A stretch of DNA of 54,687 nt from the NCBI RefSeq assembly GCF_947500325.1, contig NZ_CANMRQ010000023.1:1-54687 (forward strand). Reading direction: 5' to 3'. The DNA comes from an uncultured Lacinutrix sp. GTDB taxonomy: Bacteria > Bacteroidota > Bacteroidia > Flavobacteriales > Flavobacteriaceae. Below, one piece after another: positions 16,393 through 28,000 of this stretch. The position numbers and the translations under genes are program-made. The notes under the pieces are model-generated. The model saw only the letters and a list, made by a program, of their open reading frames with translations. It did no database searches and had not been told where the DNA came from. Numbering within the stretch: position 1 is the stretch's first letter; every line of letters starts with the position of its first letter.

Positions 16393-18762
16393 TTATTTAG
16401 AACTAAACCCAAGAGAAAATTTAAACTCAAAATTATCATTTGCATTAGGTAACTTATAATCTCCATAACGATAAAAAGCACCAACACCCAATCCAATAGA
16501 ACCAATATTCATATAATTCATTCTATAAATATTTCTTAATTCTAATCCAGTTTCTAAAAAAACTTTATTTTTTGTGTTGAAGCCTATATTTTCATGTTTA
16601 AAACTGTCTTTTAGACTTCCATAACCTAAATTGTTATGCATAATTAAATCTGGTTGAAACGTTCCTGATTTTATTAATAAGCCTCCAAAATTATGTCTTG
16701 TAAATAGGTTTATAGATGCATCCGACAAAAATTCATAGGGTTGTAAGGTTTGAAAGGTGTTTTTTGCAATTATAAATGAGCCAGAACCTTGGCTACCTTC
16801 TCCAGTAAATAATAATCCATAAGGGAGAGAAGTGTCTATATAGCCAGCTTCTAGCCTATAACTAGTAATACCTATGTTTTTGGACTCAAATCGATGATCT
16901 AAGCTAAATCTATAAGCATTATAATTAAAGTCACTATCAAATAAATTTTTTATGCCTTTTGAATAAGTAAAACTTAAAACAGGAGCACCATTATCAACAC
17001 GTATTTTATTGCCAAAAGAGTTTATTAGCGCTTCTCTAAAATAATATTTAAGATTTAAATTAAATTCAGAATTCTTATATGCTGTGATTAAAGTATTGTC
17101 ATTATTAAATTGATAGTCATACTTTGGAGTTGTATTGGTGGTGCTAAGTTTTAAATTCCAATAAAAGTTGCGAATTAACTTTAATTTTGTTTCAAAACTA
17201 AAGCTTTTTGTTTGATCAAATTTTTCAGCTTGAAAACCTCTGTAAGAAAGTGGTTTCCATTTTTTTGAGATAGGGTTTGAACCAACTTCTCTTAATTCGT
17301 TTTCATATTTAAATGAAAATGAAATATCTTTTTTGGAAGGGATTTTAGCTTTTATTTCTGCACCATATTTCCAAGCTTCATCTTTAAAACCATATCCCGC
17401 AAAACCACCAATAGAAACATGTTTTAAAATATCATCATTAGTATAGAATCCAGTTCCTAGACGAGTGCCTTCATATTTATTAGCTTGTACTAACTTTGTT
17501 AAATCTAAATCAACATATTTAAACCTGTATTTTCCACTAATAAGGCTTTCCATAATTTTTAACTTTCTATCCAAATTATATTTTTCGCCAATACTATCAA
17601 GAAATTTATAAGTGCTTAGCTCTTTTTTATTTAATACTTCAACTCTATTTTTATTCCAAAAATCGTCATCTTTGTTAGTGGCATCTTTTAAAAAAGTAAG
17701 AGTTTCAAAAGAAAAATCAATGGGTTTTAATGGGATGCCTGTTTTTATATCGCTTAGGTAGCTTTTACCAGTGTAATTAATAGATATGTTGGCATCTGTG
17801 CCTACTGTAATTTCAAAATTTAATTGCTCAGGAAACCAGTATTTGTTATTTACATATGCATATTTTTGCTGAATTTTAATTGACACTTTTGTTTTGTTAA
17901 AAGGAGTTGCCTCAACATTTTGTACAGCATATTTATTAGAATTAATATATAATAGGCCTTTCAGTCCTTCGATGTTTTTGTTTTTTTTGGGTTTGAAAGA
18001 AATTATAAAAACAGTATCATTTTCTCTAACAATTTCTTCTTCTAAGACAAAATTATATTTCTTTAAGCTTCCTTTGCTAATTGGATTTAAGTAGTTTATG
18101 TCGTAAAGTAAAATGTTGTTTTCGTAAAAAGAAAAAGGTTGAAAAGTAGTAGGAAGAAAAGCGAAATTTGGATGCTTAAAACCCGATGTCTTTGTAGCAA
18201 TAACTTCATCTTCACTAAAATTAGGCTTTAAATACTTTCGTTTTGAAATGGTTTCTGTTATAAACAAGTTCTTGTCCTTAAAAACAGAACCTAGAGAATC
18301 TTTTGTTAGTTTATTAGCGCTATCGAATACAACCTTGCTATAAGATTTATAGGAAAAAGAGTTAATTTTTAAAGGGTTATTTAAATCTTTATTTTTAATA
18401 ACATTCCTAATAATTCTATTTGCGGGATTTTCGGCCGAATTTAAAACGACTTCTTCTAACTTGTTAAGCTTTGGTGTTAAAGTAATAATATTATTATTCA
18501 AAGAAGAAAGAGAAACCGTTTTAGGAGTGTAACCAATATAACTTATGGTAATGGTTTCTATTTGTTTTTTATTTACTTTAAAAACACCATCAATATCAGA
18601 TATGGTTCCTGTTTTAGAATTGTTGTCAAAAATAATATTTGCAAAAGCAATAGGTTCTTTTGTTTTTAAATCAACGATACTAAGTTTTGTGTTAGTTTGA
18701 GAAAATGAGTTGTAGACAATAATAAAAAATAATAAAATAAGTCTATTTGTTCGATTACACAT
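16393..18762 (-). CDS. DUF5686/carboxypeptidase regulatory-like outer-membrane barrel protein
   Basis: 789 residues. A signal peptide ending NSFSQ is followed by a CarboxypepD_reg-like beta domain (about 23-95, LSIVDLKTKEPIAFANIIF ... GTISDIDGVFKV ... ISYIGYTPKTVSLS), then the DUF5686 region starting AENPANRIIRNVIKNKDLNNP and running to the end as alternating aromatic beta strands, ending FKFSLGFSSK. The family is widespread in Bacteroidota, predicted to be an outer-membrane barrel, and its substrate is unknown. It is not a canonical SusC (no plug domain seen). It stands alone on the minus strand, convergent with LanC and divergent from the malic enzyme gene. Confidence 0.85.
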   Translation of the reverse strand: MCNRTNRLILLFFIIVYNSFSQTNTKLSIVDLKTKEPIAFANIIFDNNSKTGTISDIDGVFKVNKKQIETITISYIGYTPKTVSLSSLNNNIITLTPKLNKLEEVVLNSAENPANRIIRNVIKNKDLNNPLKINSFSYKSYSKVVFDSANKLTKDSLGSVFKDKNLFITETISKRKYLKPNFSEDEVIATKTSGFKHPNFAFLPTTFQPFSFYENNILLYDINYLNPISKGSLKKYNFVLEEEIVRENDTVFIISFKPKKNKNIEGLKGLLYINSNKYAVQNVEATPFNKTKVSIKIQQKYAYVNNKYWFPEQLNFEITVGTDANISINYTGKSYLSDIKTGIPLKPIDFSFETLTFLKDATNKDDDFWNKNRVEVLNKKELSTYKFLDSIGEKYNLDRKLKIMESLISGKYRFKYVDLDLTKLVQANKYEGTRLGTGFYTNDDILKHVSIGGFAGYGFKDEAWKYGAEIKAKIPSKKDISFSFKYENELREVGSNPISKKWKPLSYRGFQAEKFDQTKSFSFETKLKLIRNFYWNLKLSTTNTTPKYDYQFNNDNTLITAYKNSEFNLNLKYYFREALINSFGNKIRVDNGAPVLSFTYSKGIKNLFDSDFNYNAYRFSLDHRFESKNIGITSYRLEAGYIDTSLPYGLLFTGEGSQGSGSFIIAKNTFQTLQPYEFLSDASINLFTRHNFGGLLIKSGTFQPDLIMHNNLGYGSLKDSFKHENIGFNTKNKVFLETGLELRNIYRMNYMNIGSIGLGVGAFYRYGDYKLPNANDNFEFKFSLGFSSK

Positions 18763-19040
18763 GCGGTATTTTACTTTTATAACTTTATTAACTAATCTAT
18801 AACTATTCTTTTGCTAGTAATAATAAAATATGATCTAAAACTATGATTTCATATTTATTAAGACGTGAAAAAAAAGAAAAAGGTTGCCTAGAGACAATAA
18901 AACGTATTTGTGCTCTAAATAATTTTACTGTTTATATTATTTTTTATAGTCATTTTTGAAGCCTTATTACATTTAAAATTAATTTTAAAATTTAGAGAAA
19001 TCAATTTTAAAACCGTAGTCTAAAATGATTGAGTATTTAT
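18763..19040. other. Divergent intergenic region with AT palindrome
   Basis: The spacer between the DUF5686 gene (minus) and the malic enzyme gene (plus) is 309 bases and has no credible ORF. It contains an 18-bp perfect AT palindrome at 18972-18989 (TTTAAAATTAATTTTAAA), which could be an operator or chance in AT-rich DNA, and the malic enzyme -7 box at its right end (19041-19048, annotated separately). I see no promoter box for the minus-strand gene. Confidence 0.4.
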
Positions 19041-19048
19041 TACATTTG
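19041..19048 (+). promoter_or_regulatory. -7 box (TACATTTG) of the malic enzyme gene
   Basis: It matches TAnnTTTG and lies 23 bases before the ATG at 19072. No good -33 TTG was found at the normal distance. Confidence 0.5.
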
Positions 19049-19071
19049 TAAGTCAGAGTAAACGCTAAATT

Positions 19072-21366
19072 ATGAGCAAACAGAGTAAAAGAAGAGAGGC
19101 ATTAGTCTATCACGCTAAACCAACTCCAGGGAAAATAAAAGTTGTTCCTACTAAAAAATATGCAACGCAAAGAGATTTGGCATTAGCATATTCTCCAGGA
19201 GTAGCAGAGCCTTGTTTAGAAATTGAAAAAGACAAAAATAATGTCTACAAATACACGGCTAAAGGTAATTTAGTAGCTGTAATTTCTAATGGAACTGCGG
19301 TTTTAGGACTTGGTAATATAGGCCCAGAAGCTTCTAAGCCTGTAATGGAAGGAAAAGGGTTGCTTTTTAAAATATTTGCAGATATTGATGTTTTCGATAT
19401 TGAAGTTGGAACAGAAAATATTGAAGAGTTCATTCAAACCGTAAAAAATATAGCACCAACTTTTGGAGGTATTAATCTTGAAGATATAAAAGCACCAGAA
19501 GCATTTGAAATTGAAAGGCGATTAAAAGAGGAATTAGATATTCCAGTAATGCATGATGATCAACATGGTACTGCAATTATTTCAGCTGCAGCTTTGTTAA
19601 ATGCATTAGAACTTTCAGAGAAAAATATTGAAGACGTTAAAATTGTAGTTAGTGGAGCTGGAGCTGCAGCCATTTCATGTACACGTTTGTATTTAGCTTT
19701 TGGAGCTAAACGTGAAAATGTGGTCATGTTAGATAGTAAAGGAGTTATTAGAGATGATAGAGATAATTTAACTTCACAGAAAGCAGAATTTGCTACACAC
19801 AGAAAAATAGATACTCTAGATGAGGCTATGAAAGATGCCGATGTTTTTATTGGTTTGTCTACATCAGATATTGTGTCTCCAGAGATGTTAAAAGCAATGG
19901 CTATTAATCCCATAGTTTTTGCAATGGCTAATCCCGATCCTGAAATAAAATATCAATTAGCAATAGACACTAGAGACGATATAATTATGGCAACTGGTCG
20001 TAGTGATCATCCTAATCAAGTAAATAATGTATTAGGTTTTCCATTTATTTTTAGAGGTGCATTAGATGTTAGGGCTACAGCTATAAATGAAGCTATGAAA
20101 ATGGCTGCTGTAAAAGCTCTAGCTAACTTAGCAAAAGAGCCAGTACCAGAACAAGTTAACATAGCATACGGAGAAACACGTTTAACATTTGGGAAAGATT
20201 ATATTATTCCTAAACCTTTTGATCCGCGTTTAATCGCAGAAGTACCGCCAGCTGTTGCTAAAGCAGCAATGGAAAGTGGAGTAGCAAAAGAACCAATTAC
20301 AGACTGGGAAAAGTATAAAGATGAATTATTACAACGTTTAGGTTCAGATAATAAAATAGTTAGATTATTACTAAATCGTGCTAAAACAGGACCTAAGCGA
20401 GTAGTTTATGCTGAGGCAGATCATATAGATGTGTTAAAAGCTGCGCAAATAGTTTATGATGAAGGTATAGCGTTTCCAATTCTTTTAGGAAGAAAAGAAG
20501 TTATTGAGCAACTTAAACAAGAAATAGAGTTTGATGCTAATGTACCAATCATTGATCCAAAACATGATGAACAAATTGAGCAAAAAAATAAATATGCTCA
20601 AGTGTATTGGCAACAACGTAAACGCCGAGGTGTAACTTTGCTAGAAGCTCAAAAGTTAATGAGAGAGCGAAATTATTTTGCTGCAATGATGGTTAATCAA
20701 GGAGATGCAGATGCTTTAATTTCTGGTTACTCACGTAGTTATCCTCAGGTTGTTAAACCAATGTTAGAACTTATAGGTTTGGCGCCTGGTTCTACAAGAA
20801 TTGCAACCACAAATGTAATGATGACCGAACGAGGACCAATGTTTTTAAGTGATACGTCTATAAATATTAATCCATCCGCTAAAGATTTAATTAAGATTGC
20901 TCAAATGACAAGTGGTGTTGTTAAAATGTTTGGATTGGAACCAGTTATGGCTATGACTAGTTATTCAAATTTTGGATCTTCAAAAGACCAGACAGCAACT
21001 AAAGTAAGAGAAGCAGTCTCTTATTTACATCGTAGACATCCAGATTTGTTAGTTGATGGTGAACTGCAAACAGATTTTGCTTTAAACAGTCAAATGTTGC
21101 AAGATATATTTCCATTTTCAAAATTGTCAGGTAAGAAAGTAAATACGCTCATTTTTCCAAATTTAGAATCAGCAAATATTACTTATAAGTTGTTAAAAGA
21201 ATTGAATAAAGCAGACTCAATTGGACCAATTATGATGGGATTACGTAAACCTGTTCATATTCTTCAGTTAGATGCTAGTGTAGATGAAATTGTAAATATG
21301 ACTGCAATTGCAGTGATAGATGCACAACAAAAGAGTAAAGGTGATAAAAAAAAGACAGGGAAATGA
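19072..21366 (+). CDS. maeB: NADP-dependent malic enzyme with phosphotransacetylase-like C-terminal domain
   Basis: 764 residues, the length of the bifunctional-looking MaeB type. The N-terminal malic enzyme part (about 1-430) has [57 protein letters not shown] and the nucleotide-binding [12 protein letters not shown]. The C-terminal part (about 430-764) is phosphotransacetylase-like ([48 protein letters not shown]); in MaeB proteins this domain is thought to be regulatory, responding to acetyl-CoA. It converts malate to pyruvate with NADPH formation. ruvA follows after 58 bases with its own -7 box. Confidence 0.95.
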   Translation: MSKQSKRREALVYHAKPTPGKIKVVPTKKYATQRDLALAYSPGVAEPCLEIEKDKNNVYKYTAKGNLVAVISNGTAVLGLGNIGPEASKPVMEGKGLLFKIFADIDVFDIEVGTENIEEFIQTVKNIAPTFGGINLEDIKAPEAFEIERRLKEELDIPVMHDDQHGTAIISAAALLNALELSEKNIEDVKIVVSGAGAAAISCTRLYLAFGAKRENVVMLDSKGVIRDDRDNLTSQKAEFATHRKIDTLDEAMKDADVFIGLSTSDIVSPEMLKAMAINPIVFAMANPDPEIKYQLAIDTRDDIIMATGRSDHPNQVNNVLGFPFIFRGALDVRATAINEAMKMAAVKALANLAKEPVPEQVNIAYGETRLTFGKDYIIPKPFDPRLIAEVPPAVAKAAMESGVAKEPITDWEKYKDELLQRLGSDNKIVRLLLNRAKTGPKRVVYAEADHIDVLKAAQIVYDEGIAFPILLGRKEVIEQLKQEIEFDANVPIIDPKHDEQIEQKNKYAQVYWQQRKRRGVTLLEAQKLMRERNYFAAMMVNQGDADALISGYSRSYPQVVKPMLELIGLAPGSTRIATTNVMMTERGPMFLSDTSININPSAKDLIKIAQMTSGVVKMFGLEPVMAMTSYSNFGSSKDQTATKVREAVSYLHRRHPDLLVDGELQTDFALNSQMLQDIFPFSKLSGKKVNTLIFPNLESANITYKLLKELNKADSIGPIMMGLRKPVHILQLDASVDEIVNMTAIAVIDAQQKSKGDKKKTGK

Positions 21367-21393
21367 TTCCGTTTTTAGTCTAAGAATTTTTAT

Positions 21394-21401
21394 TACATTT
21401 G
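21394..21401 (+). promoter_or_regulatory. -7 box (TACATTTG) of ruvA
   Basis: It matches TAnnTTTG and sits 23 bases before the ruvA ATG, the same spacing as at the malic enzyme gene, so ruvA probably has its own promoter. Confidence 0.5.
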
Positions 21402-21424
21402 ATGGCTTAAGAACTCGCAGGTAA

Positions 21425-22006
21425 ATGATTACACATATAAAAGGGAAAATGGTGGAGAAAAATCCAACCGACGTTGTCATAGATTGCAATGGAGTTGGAT
21501 ATTTACTAAATATTTCGCTTAATACATTTTCTCAAATTCCAGACCAAGAAAACGTGCATTTATATACACATCTTCAAGTAAAAGAAGATGCTCACAGTTT
21601 ATATGGTTTCATTACTAAAGCAGAACGAGAAATTTTTAGATTACTTATTTCTGTTAGTGGGATTGGTACTAATACAGCACGTACAATGTTATCTTCTTTA
21701 ACACCTAAACAAATTCGTGAAGGTATTGCTACAGAAGATGTAGCTCTTATTCAATCTATAAAAGGAATTGGTGCTAAAACAGCACAGCGAGTTATTATCG
21801 ATTTAAAAGATAAAATCATTAAAATATACGATATTGATGAAGTTTCTGTTAATAGAAACAATACCAACAAAGATGAAGCGTTATCTGCTTTAGAAGTCCT
21901 TGGTTTTGCAAAAAAACAAGCAGAACGAGTTGTCGATAAAGTTGTCGTAGCTCAACCTGAGGCTTCAGTTGAAGCCATTATTAAACAAGCTCTTAAAAAT
22001 TTATAA
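21425..22006 (+). CDS. ruvA: Holliday junction DNA helicase subunit RuvA
   Basis: 193 residues, normal length. The N-terminal OB fold starts MITHIKGKMVEKNPTDVVIDCNGVGYLL. Two helix-hairpin-helix motifs follow (LISVSGIGTNTARTML and IQSIKGIGAKTAQRVI) and a C-terminal domain III (KDEALSALEVLGFAKKQAERVV) that contacts RuvB. It binds four-way junctions and loads RuvB. sprA starts 6 bases downstream, an arrangement I recall as usual in Flavobacteriaceae, so the two are probably co-transcribed despite unrelated functions. Confidence 0.96.
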   Translation: MITHIKGKMVEKNPTDVVIDCNGVGYLLNISLNTFSQIPDQENVHLYTHLQVKEDAHSLYGFITKAEREIFRLLISVSGIGTNTARTMLSSLTPKQIREGIATEDVALIQSIKGIGAKTAQRVIIDLKDKIIKIYDIDEVSVNRNNTNKDEALSALEVLGFAKKQAERVVDKVVVAQPEASVEAIIKQALKNL

Positions 22007-22012
22007 TAGATT

Positions 22013-25000
22013 TTGAATACAACTAACCTATTTTTTCATAAATCAATTAAAAAGAATATACTATTGTTAGCAGCTTTATTGCTGTCTTTCATTACTTATG
22101 CTCAAGATCCAGATCCTACAGTAGAACAGGATTCAGTAAAAACAGGTTTTAGTTTAGGTAATATAGAAATGCCAAACCCTAATAGTATAGAGTCTAAATA
22201 TACGTATGATCCAGTTATTGATCGTTACGTTTATACAGAGACAGTAGGTAGTTTTAGTATTAATTACCCGTTAATTTTAACACCAAAAGAATATCAAGAT
22301 TTAGTTTTTAAAGAATCTTTAAAAAGCTATTATCAAGATAAAATCGATGCTTTCGATGGAAAAAAAGGAGATTCTGAAGAACAAAAGAAAAATTTACTAC
22401 CAGAGTTTTATGTTAACTCAGGATTTTTTGAAAGTATTTTTGGAGGAAACACTATAGAGGTAGTTCCTCAAGGATCTATAGAAATGGATTTAGGAATTTT
22501 GTTTACAAAACAAGATAACCCGTCTTTTTCACCAAGAAATAGAAGTAATTTTACATTCGATTTTGACCAACGTATAAGCTTAAGTTTATTAGGTAAAGTA
22601 GGGACAAGGTTACAAGTGACTGCTAATTATGATACAGAATCAACTTTCGATTTTCAAAATTTAGTAAAATTAGAATATACACCAACAGAAGACGATATTA
22701 TTCAAAAAATAGAAGTTGGTAACGTTAGTATGCCATTAAATAGCTCGCTAATTACAGGAGCACAAAGTTTATTTGGTGTAAAAACGCAATTACAGTTTGG
22801 TAAAACAACCATAACAGGTGTGTTTTCTGAACAAAAATCAGACTCTCGTTCTGTAGTTGCTCAAGGCGGCGGAACTTTAGATGAATTCGATTTCTTTATT
22901 CGTGATTATGATGAGAATCGTCACTTTTTCTTAGCGCAATATTTTAGAGATACTTACGATAAATCATTAAGCAGATATCCTTTTATAGATAACCGCGGAC
23001 TTCAAATTACAAGAGCTGAAGTATGGGTAACTAATAGAAGTAACCGTACAGAAAATGTAAGAAATATTGTAGCACTACAAGATTTAGGTGAATCTGCTAT
23101 TATTGGTAACCCAGGAGTACAAGTAACAGCGGGACCAGATGCTTTTCCAAGCAATCAAAATAACCGTTTAGACCCAACTAATATTGGTGGAGCAGGATCG
23201 CAAATTACAGATGCAATTAGAGATATTGCTACAGTAGAACAAGGTATTTTAGTGCCTGGTTTTAATGAAGGATTCGATTATGCTAAATTAGAGAATACTA
23301 GGAAACTTACAGAAGGTCAAGAATATACATTAAATACGCAATTAGGTTATATTTCCTTAAATCAAAGGCTAAATAATGATGAGGTTTTAGCTGTGGCGTA
23401 TCAATTTACAGTTGGCGGACAAGTCTACCAAGTTGGTGAATTTGCTAATGATGGATTAGAAGCTACCGATGTAGAAAATGGAACTAATAGTTCTGGAGAC
23501 CCAACAACAATTGTTACTAATAATAATTTAATTTTAAAATTATTAAAAAGTAGTATAACAAGTGTCTCTCTTCCAATTTGGGATTTAATGATGAAGAACA
23601 TCTATGATACTGGTGCTTATCAATTAAGTCAAGAAGATTTTAAATTAAATATTTTCTATAACGAATCTACACCGTTAAATTATATAAATCCAGTTGCTGG
23701 AGAACCATTCCCATTATTTGATATTAATAATACAATAGATCCAAGTGATGATGTTGCTATTAATGAAACAACATTATTAAAATTATTCAATTTTGATAGG
23801 CTAAACTTTAATAATGATCCGCAAACTGGAGGAGACGGTTTCTTTGATTTTGTACCGTCAATGACAGTGATTCCTCAAAACGGTAAAATTGTATTTACAA
23901 AAGTCGAGCCTTTTGGGCGCTATTTATTTGATATATTAGATAATGATAGTAATACAGCAAATAATGCTTTAGATTATGAAGCAGATGTTTACACAAATGA
24001 GAATCAAGAAAAATACGTATACGATTTATTATATAAAGCCACAAAAACAGCTGCGCTAGACGAGATTGAAAAAAATAAATTCCAAATCAAAGGACGTTAT
24101 AAATCGCAAGGCGGCGATGGTATTCCTATTGGTGGTTTCAATATTCCAAGAGGATCAGTCAAGGTTACTGCTGGCGGTCGTGTTTTAGTAGAAGGTGTAG
24201 ATTATACGGTAAATTACCAATTAGGTCGTGTTCAAATTTTAGATGAAGCTTTAAAGGCATCAAACACACCTATTCAAGTAACTACAGAAAGTAACTCTAT
24301 TTTTGGTCAACAAACTAAACGTTTTACGGGTTTAAATGTTGAACATAAATTTAATGAAAACTTTGTTATAGGTGGTACTTACATTAATTTAAATGAAAGA
24401 CCAATTACCCAAAAAGCCAATTATAATAGTGAGCCAATTAATAATACTATCTTAGGTTTTAATGGTAACTATTCTACCGAAGTTCCATTTTTTACAAGAT
24501 TAGCCAATAAGCTACCAAACATAGATACAGATGCGCCATCAAACCTTTCGGTTAGAGGTGAGTTTGCTTATTTATTACCAGGTGCTCCAAAGGGAACAGA
24601 CTTTAATGGGGAAGCTACAGCTTATATTGATGATTTTGAAGGCACACAAAACGGTGTGGATTTAAAATCTGCTCAAGCATGGCGTATGTCAAGTAGACCT
24701 ATAGAATTACCAGCTGGTACTCCTGGAACAAACGAAAAAGGATTTAGAAATGGTTATGGTAGAGCATTATTAAACTGGTATACTATTGATCCTATTTTTT
24801 ATAGTAATCAACGTCCTAGTGGCTTAAGTGATGATGATGTTTCTGGATTATATACTTCACGTGTCTTTGTTCAAGAGCTATTTCCTCAGCAAGATATTGC
24901 TCAAGGACAAACAACAGTATTAAATACTTTAGATTTAACGTACTATCCAGATGAGCGTGGGCCATATAATTTTGATCCAAACAATATTGCTGCAGATGGG

Positions 25001-28000
25001 ACAACGATACAAAATCCTAATAATAGTTGGGCAGGTATAACTAGGCAAATATCTTCTACAGATTTTGAACAAGCAAATGTAGAGTATATTGAGTTCTGGC
25101 TTCAAGATCCTTTTCAAGAGAACCCATTAAATCCAGGAGGTACTTTAGTCTTTAATTTAGGAAGCATTTCTGAAGATATACTTAAAGATGGTAAGAAACA
25201 ATATGAAAACGGTTTACCAGATGATGGTAATGTTTCATTACTTGAAAATTTAAGTGTAACACCTTATGCCATACCTCAAAACCAAGCATTAATTTATGCT
25301 TTTGATACAGAAGGACAAGAACGTACTAATCAAGATGTTGGTTATGATGGATATGATGATGCCGAAGAAAGTACTATTGTAGATGAAACTATTGCTGGAA
25401 TGCCTTTAACTATGCCTGGAAACATTGCAGGACTTAATGATACATCGGGTGATAATTACACCTATTATTTAAATACAGATGGAGATGTTTTAGAACGTTA
25501 TAAAAGATATAATGGTGTTGACGGTAATTCCCCAGATACATTTAGTGATACCAATCGAGGATCTACAACGCAACCAGATGTAGAAGATATTAATCGTGAC
25601 AACACGATGAATACAATAGATAGTTATTTTCAGTATAACTTAGAACTAACAAGAGCGAATTTACCAGAAAATGATTTAGCAGAAATTACACCTACAAACC
25701 CAATAGGTGAGTTTATTGTTGATTTAAAAAATGTATCTCGTGTATTGCCTAATGGAGATACAGAGCAAGTACGTTGGTACCAGTTTAGGGTCCCTGTAAA
25801 TGTACCGCTTGCTACATTCGATGACCCAACGGTACCTCAATATAATAGAGTAAATGGAATTACAGATTTTAGATCTATTCGTTTTACACGTATGTTCTTA
25901 AGTGGTTTTCAAGAGCAAACAACATTGCGTTTTGGAACATTAGAACTAGTGAGAAGTGACTGGAGACGTTTTCAATTGGCTTTAGACGGTGGTCCAACAC
26001 CTCCAAATTTTGGTGATACAGATTTTTCTGTTGGAGCGATAAGTACCTTAGAAAATGATGGTAGTTATCAATCGCCTCCAGGAGTAGATCCAGAACGATT
26101 AAATAATAATAACTCAATTATTGATCAAAACGAGCAAGCTTTAGTAGTAAATGTTTGTGATTTACAGCCAAAAGATTCAAGAGCGGTGTATAAAAATATT
26201 GACGTAGATATGCGTCAATATAAGCGACTAAGAATGTTTTTACATGCCGAAGAAGGTGAAACTCCAGGGTTAGGAGATAATGATTTAGTAGGTTTTATTC
26301 GTATTGGTAATGATTTAACGCAAAACTATTACCAAATTGAAATTCCTTTACAGGTATCTCAAGGTGTATCTCGTGAAGCTTTATGGCCTAATGCAAATGA
26401 AATTAATCTAGATTTAGAGTTTCTTCAGCAAATAAAATCTATAGGGATATCTAATGGAACTTTAGCGAATCCTACAGCAACTTTTTACGATTTAGTTAAT
26501 GGAGAACTTATTCCAGTTCCTACAGGAGGTCAATTTACAGATTATGTAGCTGGACAGCATAGATTAGCAATTAAAGGTAATCCAAACTTTGGTGCTGTAA
26601 GAACTTTAATGGTTGGTGTTAAAAATGCTACAGATTTTGACCAATGTGGAGAAATTTGGTTTAACGAATTACGTTTATCTGGTCTTGATAATGAAGGTGG
26701 TTGGGCAGCTGTATTAAATATGGATACTAACTTTGCAGATTTTATGAATGTTAGTGCTACTGGTCGTATGAGTACTGCTGGTTTTGGATCGGTAGATCAA
26801 GGACCGCAAGAGAGAAGTCGTGAAGATGTTAAACAATATGATGTTGTTACTAATATTAATGTAGGGCAGTTATTACCAAAAAAATGGGGATTACAAATTC
26901 CATTTAATTATGGTCAAGGTGAAGAGATAATTACTCCTGAATATGATCAACAATATAAAGATATAAAATTACAAACTCGATTAGATGCTGCCGAGACAAA
27001 TGAAGAACGTGAGACAATTCGTGAACAGTCTGAAGAATTCACTAAACGTCAAAGTATTAATTTTATTGGTGTTAGGAAAGTTAGAACAGGAGATTCTAAA
27101 CCACGCTTTTATGATGTAGAGAATCTAACCTTTAATCATTCTTTTAATAAGGTAGACCATAGAGATTTTGAAATAGAACGCTCCGTAGATAAATTAGTTC
27201 GTACAGGAGTTAATTATGCCTACAGTTTTGAACCTAAAGTAGTAGAACCATTCAAGAAAAATGATTCATTATTTACTGGTAAATATTGGAAACTTTTAAA
27301 AGATTTTAATATTAATGTATTACCAACAAGTTTATCTGTTAATACAGATTATAATAGGCAATTTAATAGACAACGTTTTAGAGAAGTAGAATTAGGAGGT
27401 AATAATATTGGTCTTGAAGAATTATACAGAAGGAATTATACCTTCGATTTTCAAACAAATGTAAATTGGAATTTAACGCAAGCATTATCATTAAACTTTG
27501 CAGTAGCTAATAATAATATTGTTAGAAACTATTTTAGAGATGGTGATATTAGCGGAGAGCAAGATCCTACATTAGGTGTTTGGGATGGCTATTTTGATGT
27601 TGGAGATCCTAATAGGCGTTCTCAATTATTAGGTGTTAATTATGAATTACCTTTAAATAAAATCCCTACTTTAAGTTTCTTAAAAGTACAATATGCTTAT
27701 ACAGGACAATTTCAATGGCAAAAAGGATCAGATTTATATGGGAATCTTCCAATTGAAACAACAGATGCTAATGGAGTTACTACTACAAATACATACGATT
27801 TAGGTAATACTATTTCTAACGGAAACTCTCATAATATCAATTCTACTTTTGATATGAATAAGTTATATAAATATTTAGGTATAGCTAAGAAGAGAAACAG
27901 AAGATCAAATGGTAAAGTAAGTAGAAAGAGAAATAGTACGCCTCCAAGAGGAAAAGATAAAGATGCTAAAACAGCTCAAAAGCCAAAAAAGAAAAAAAAT

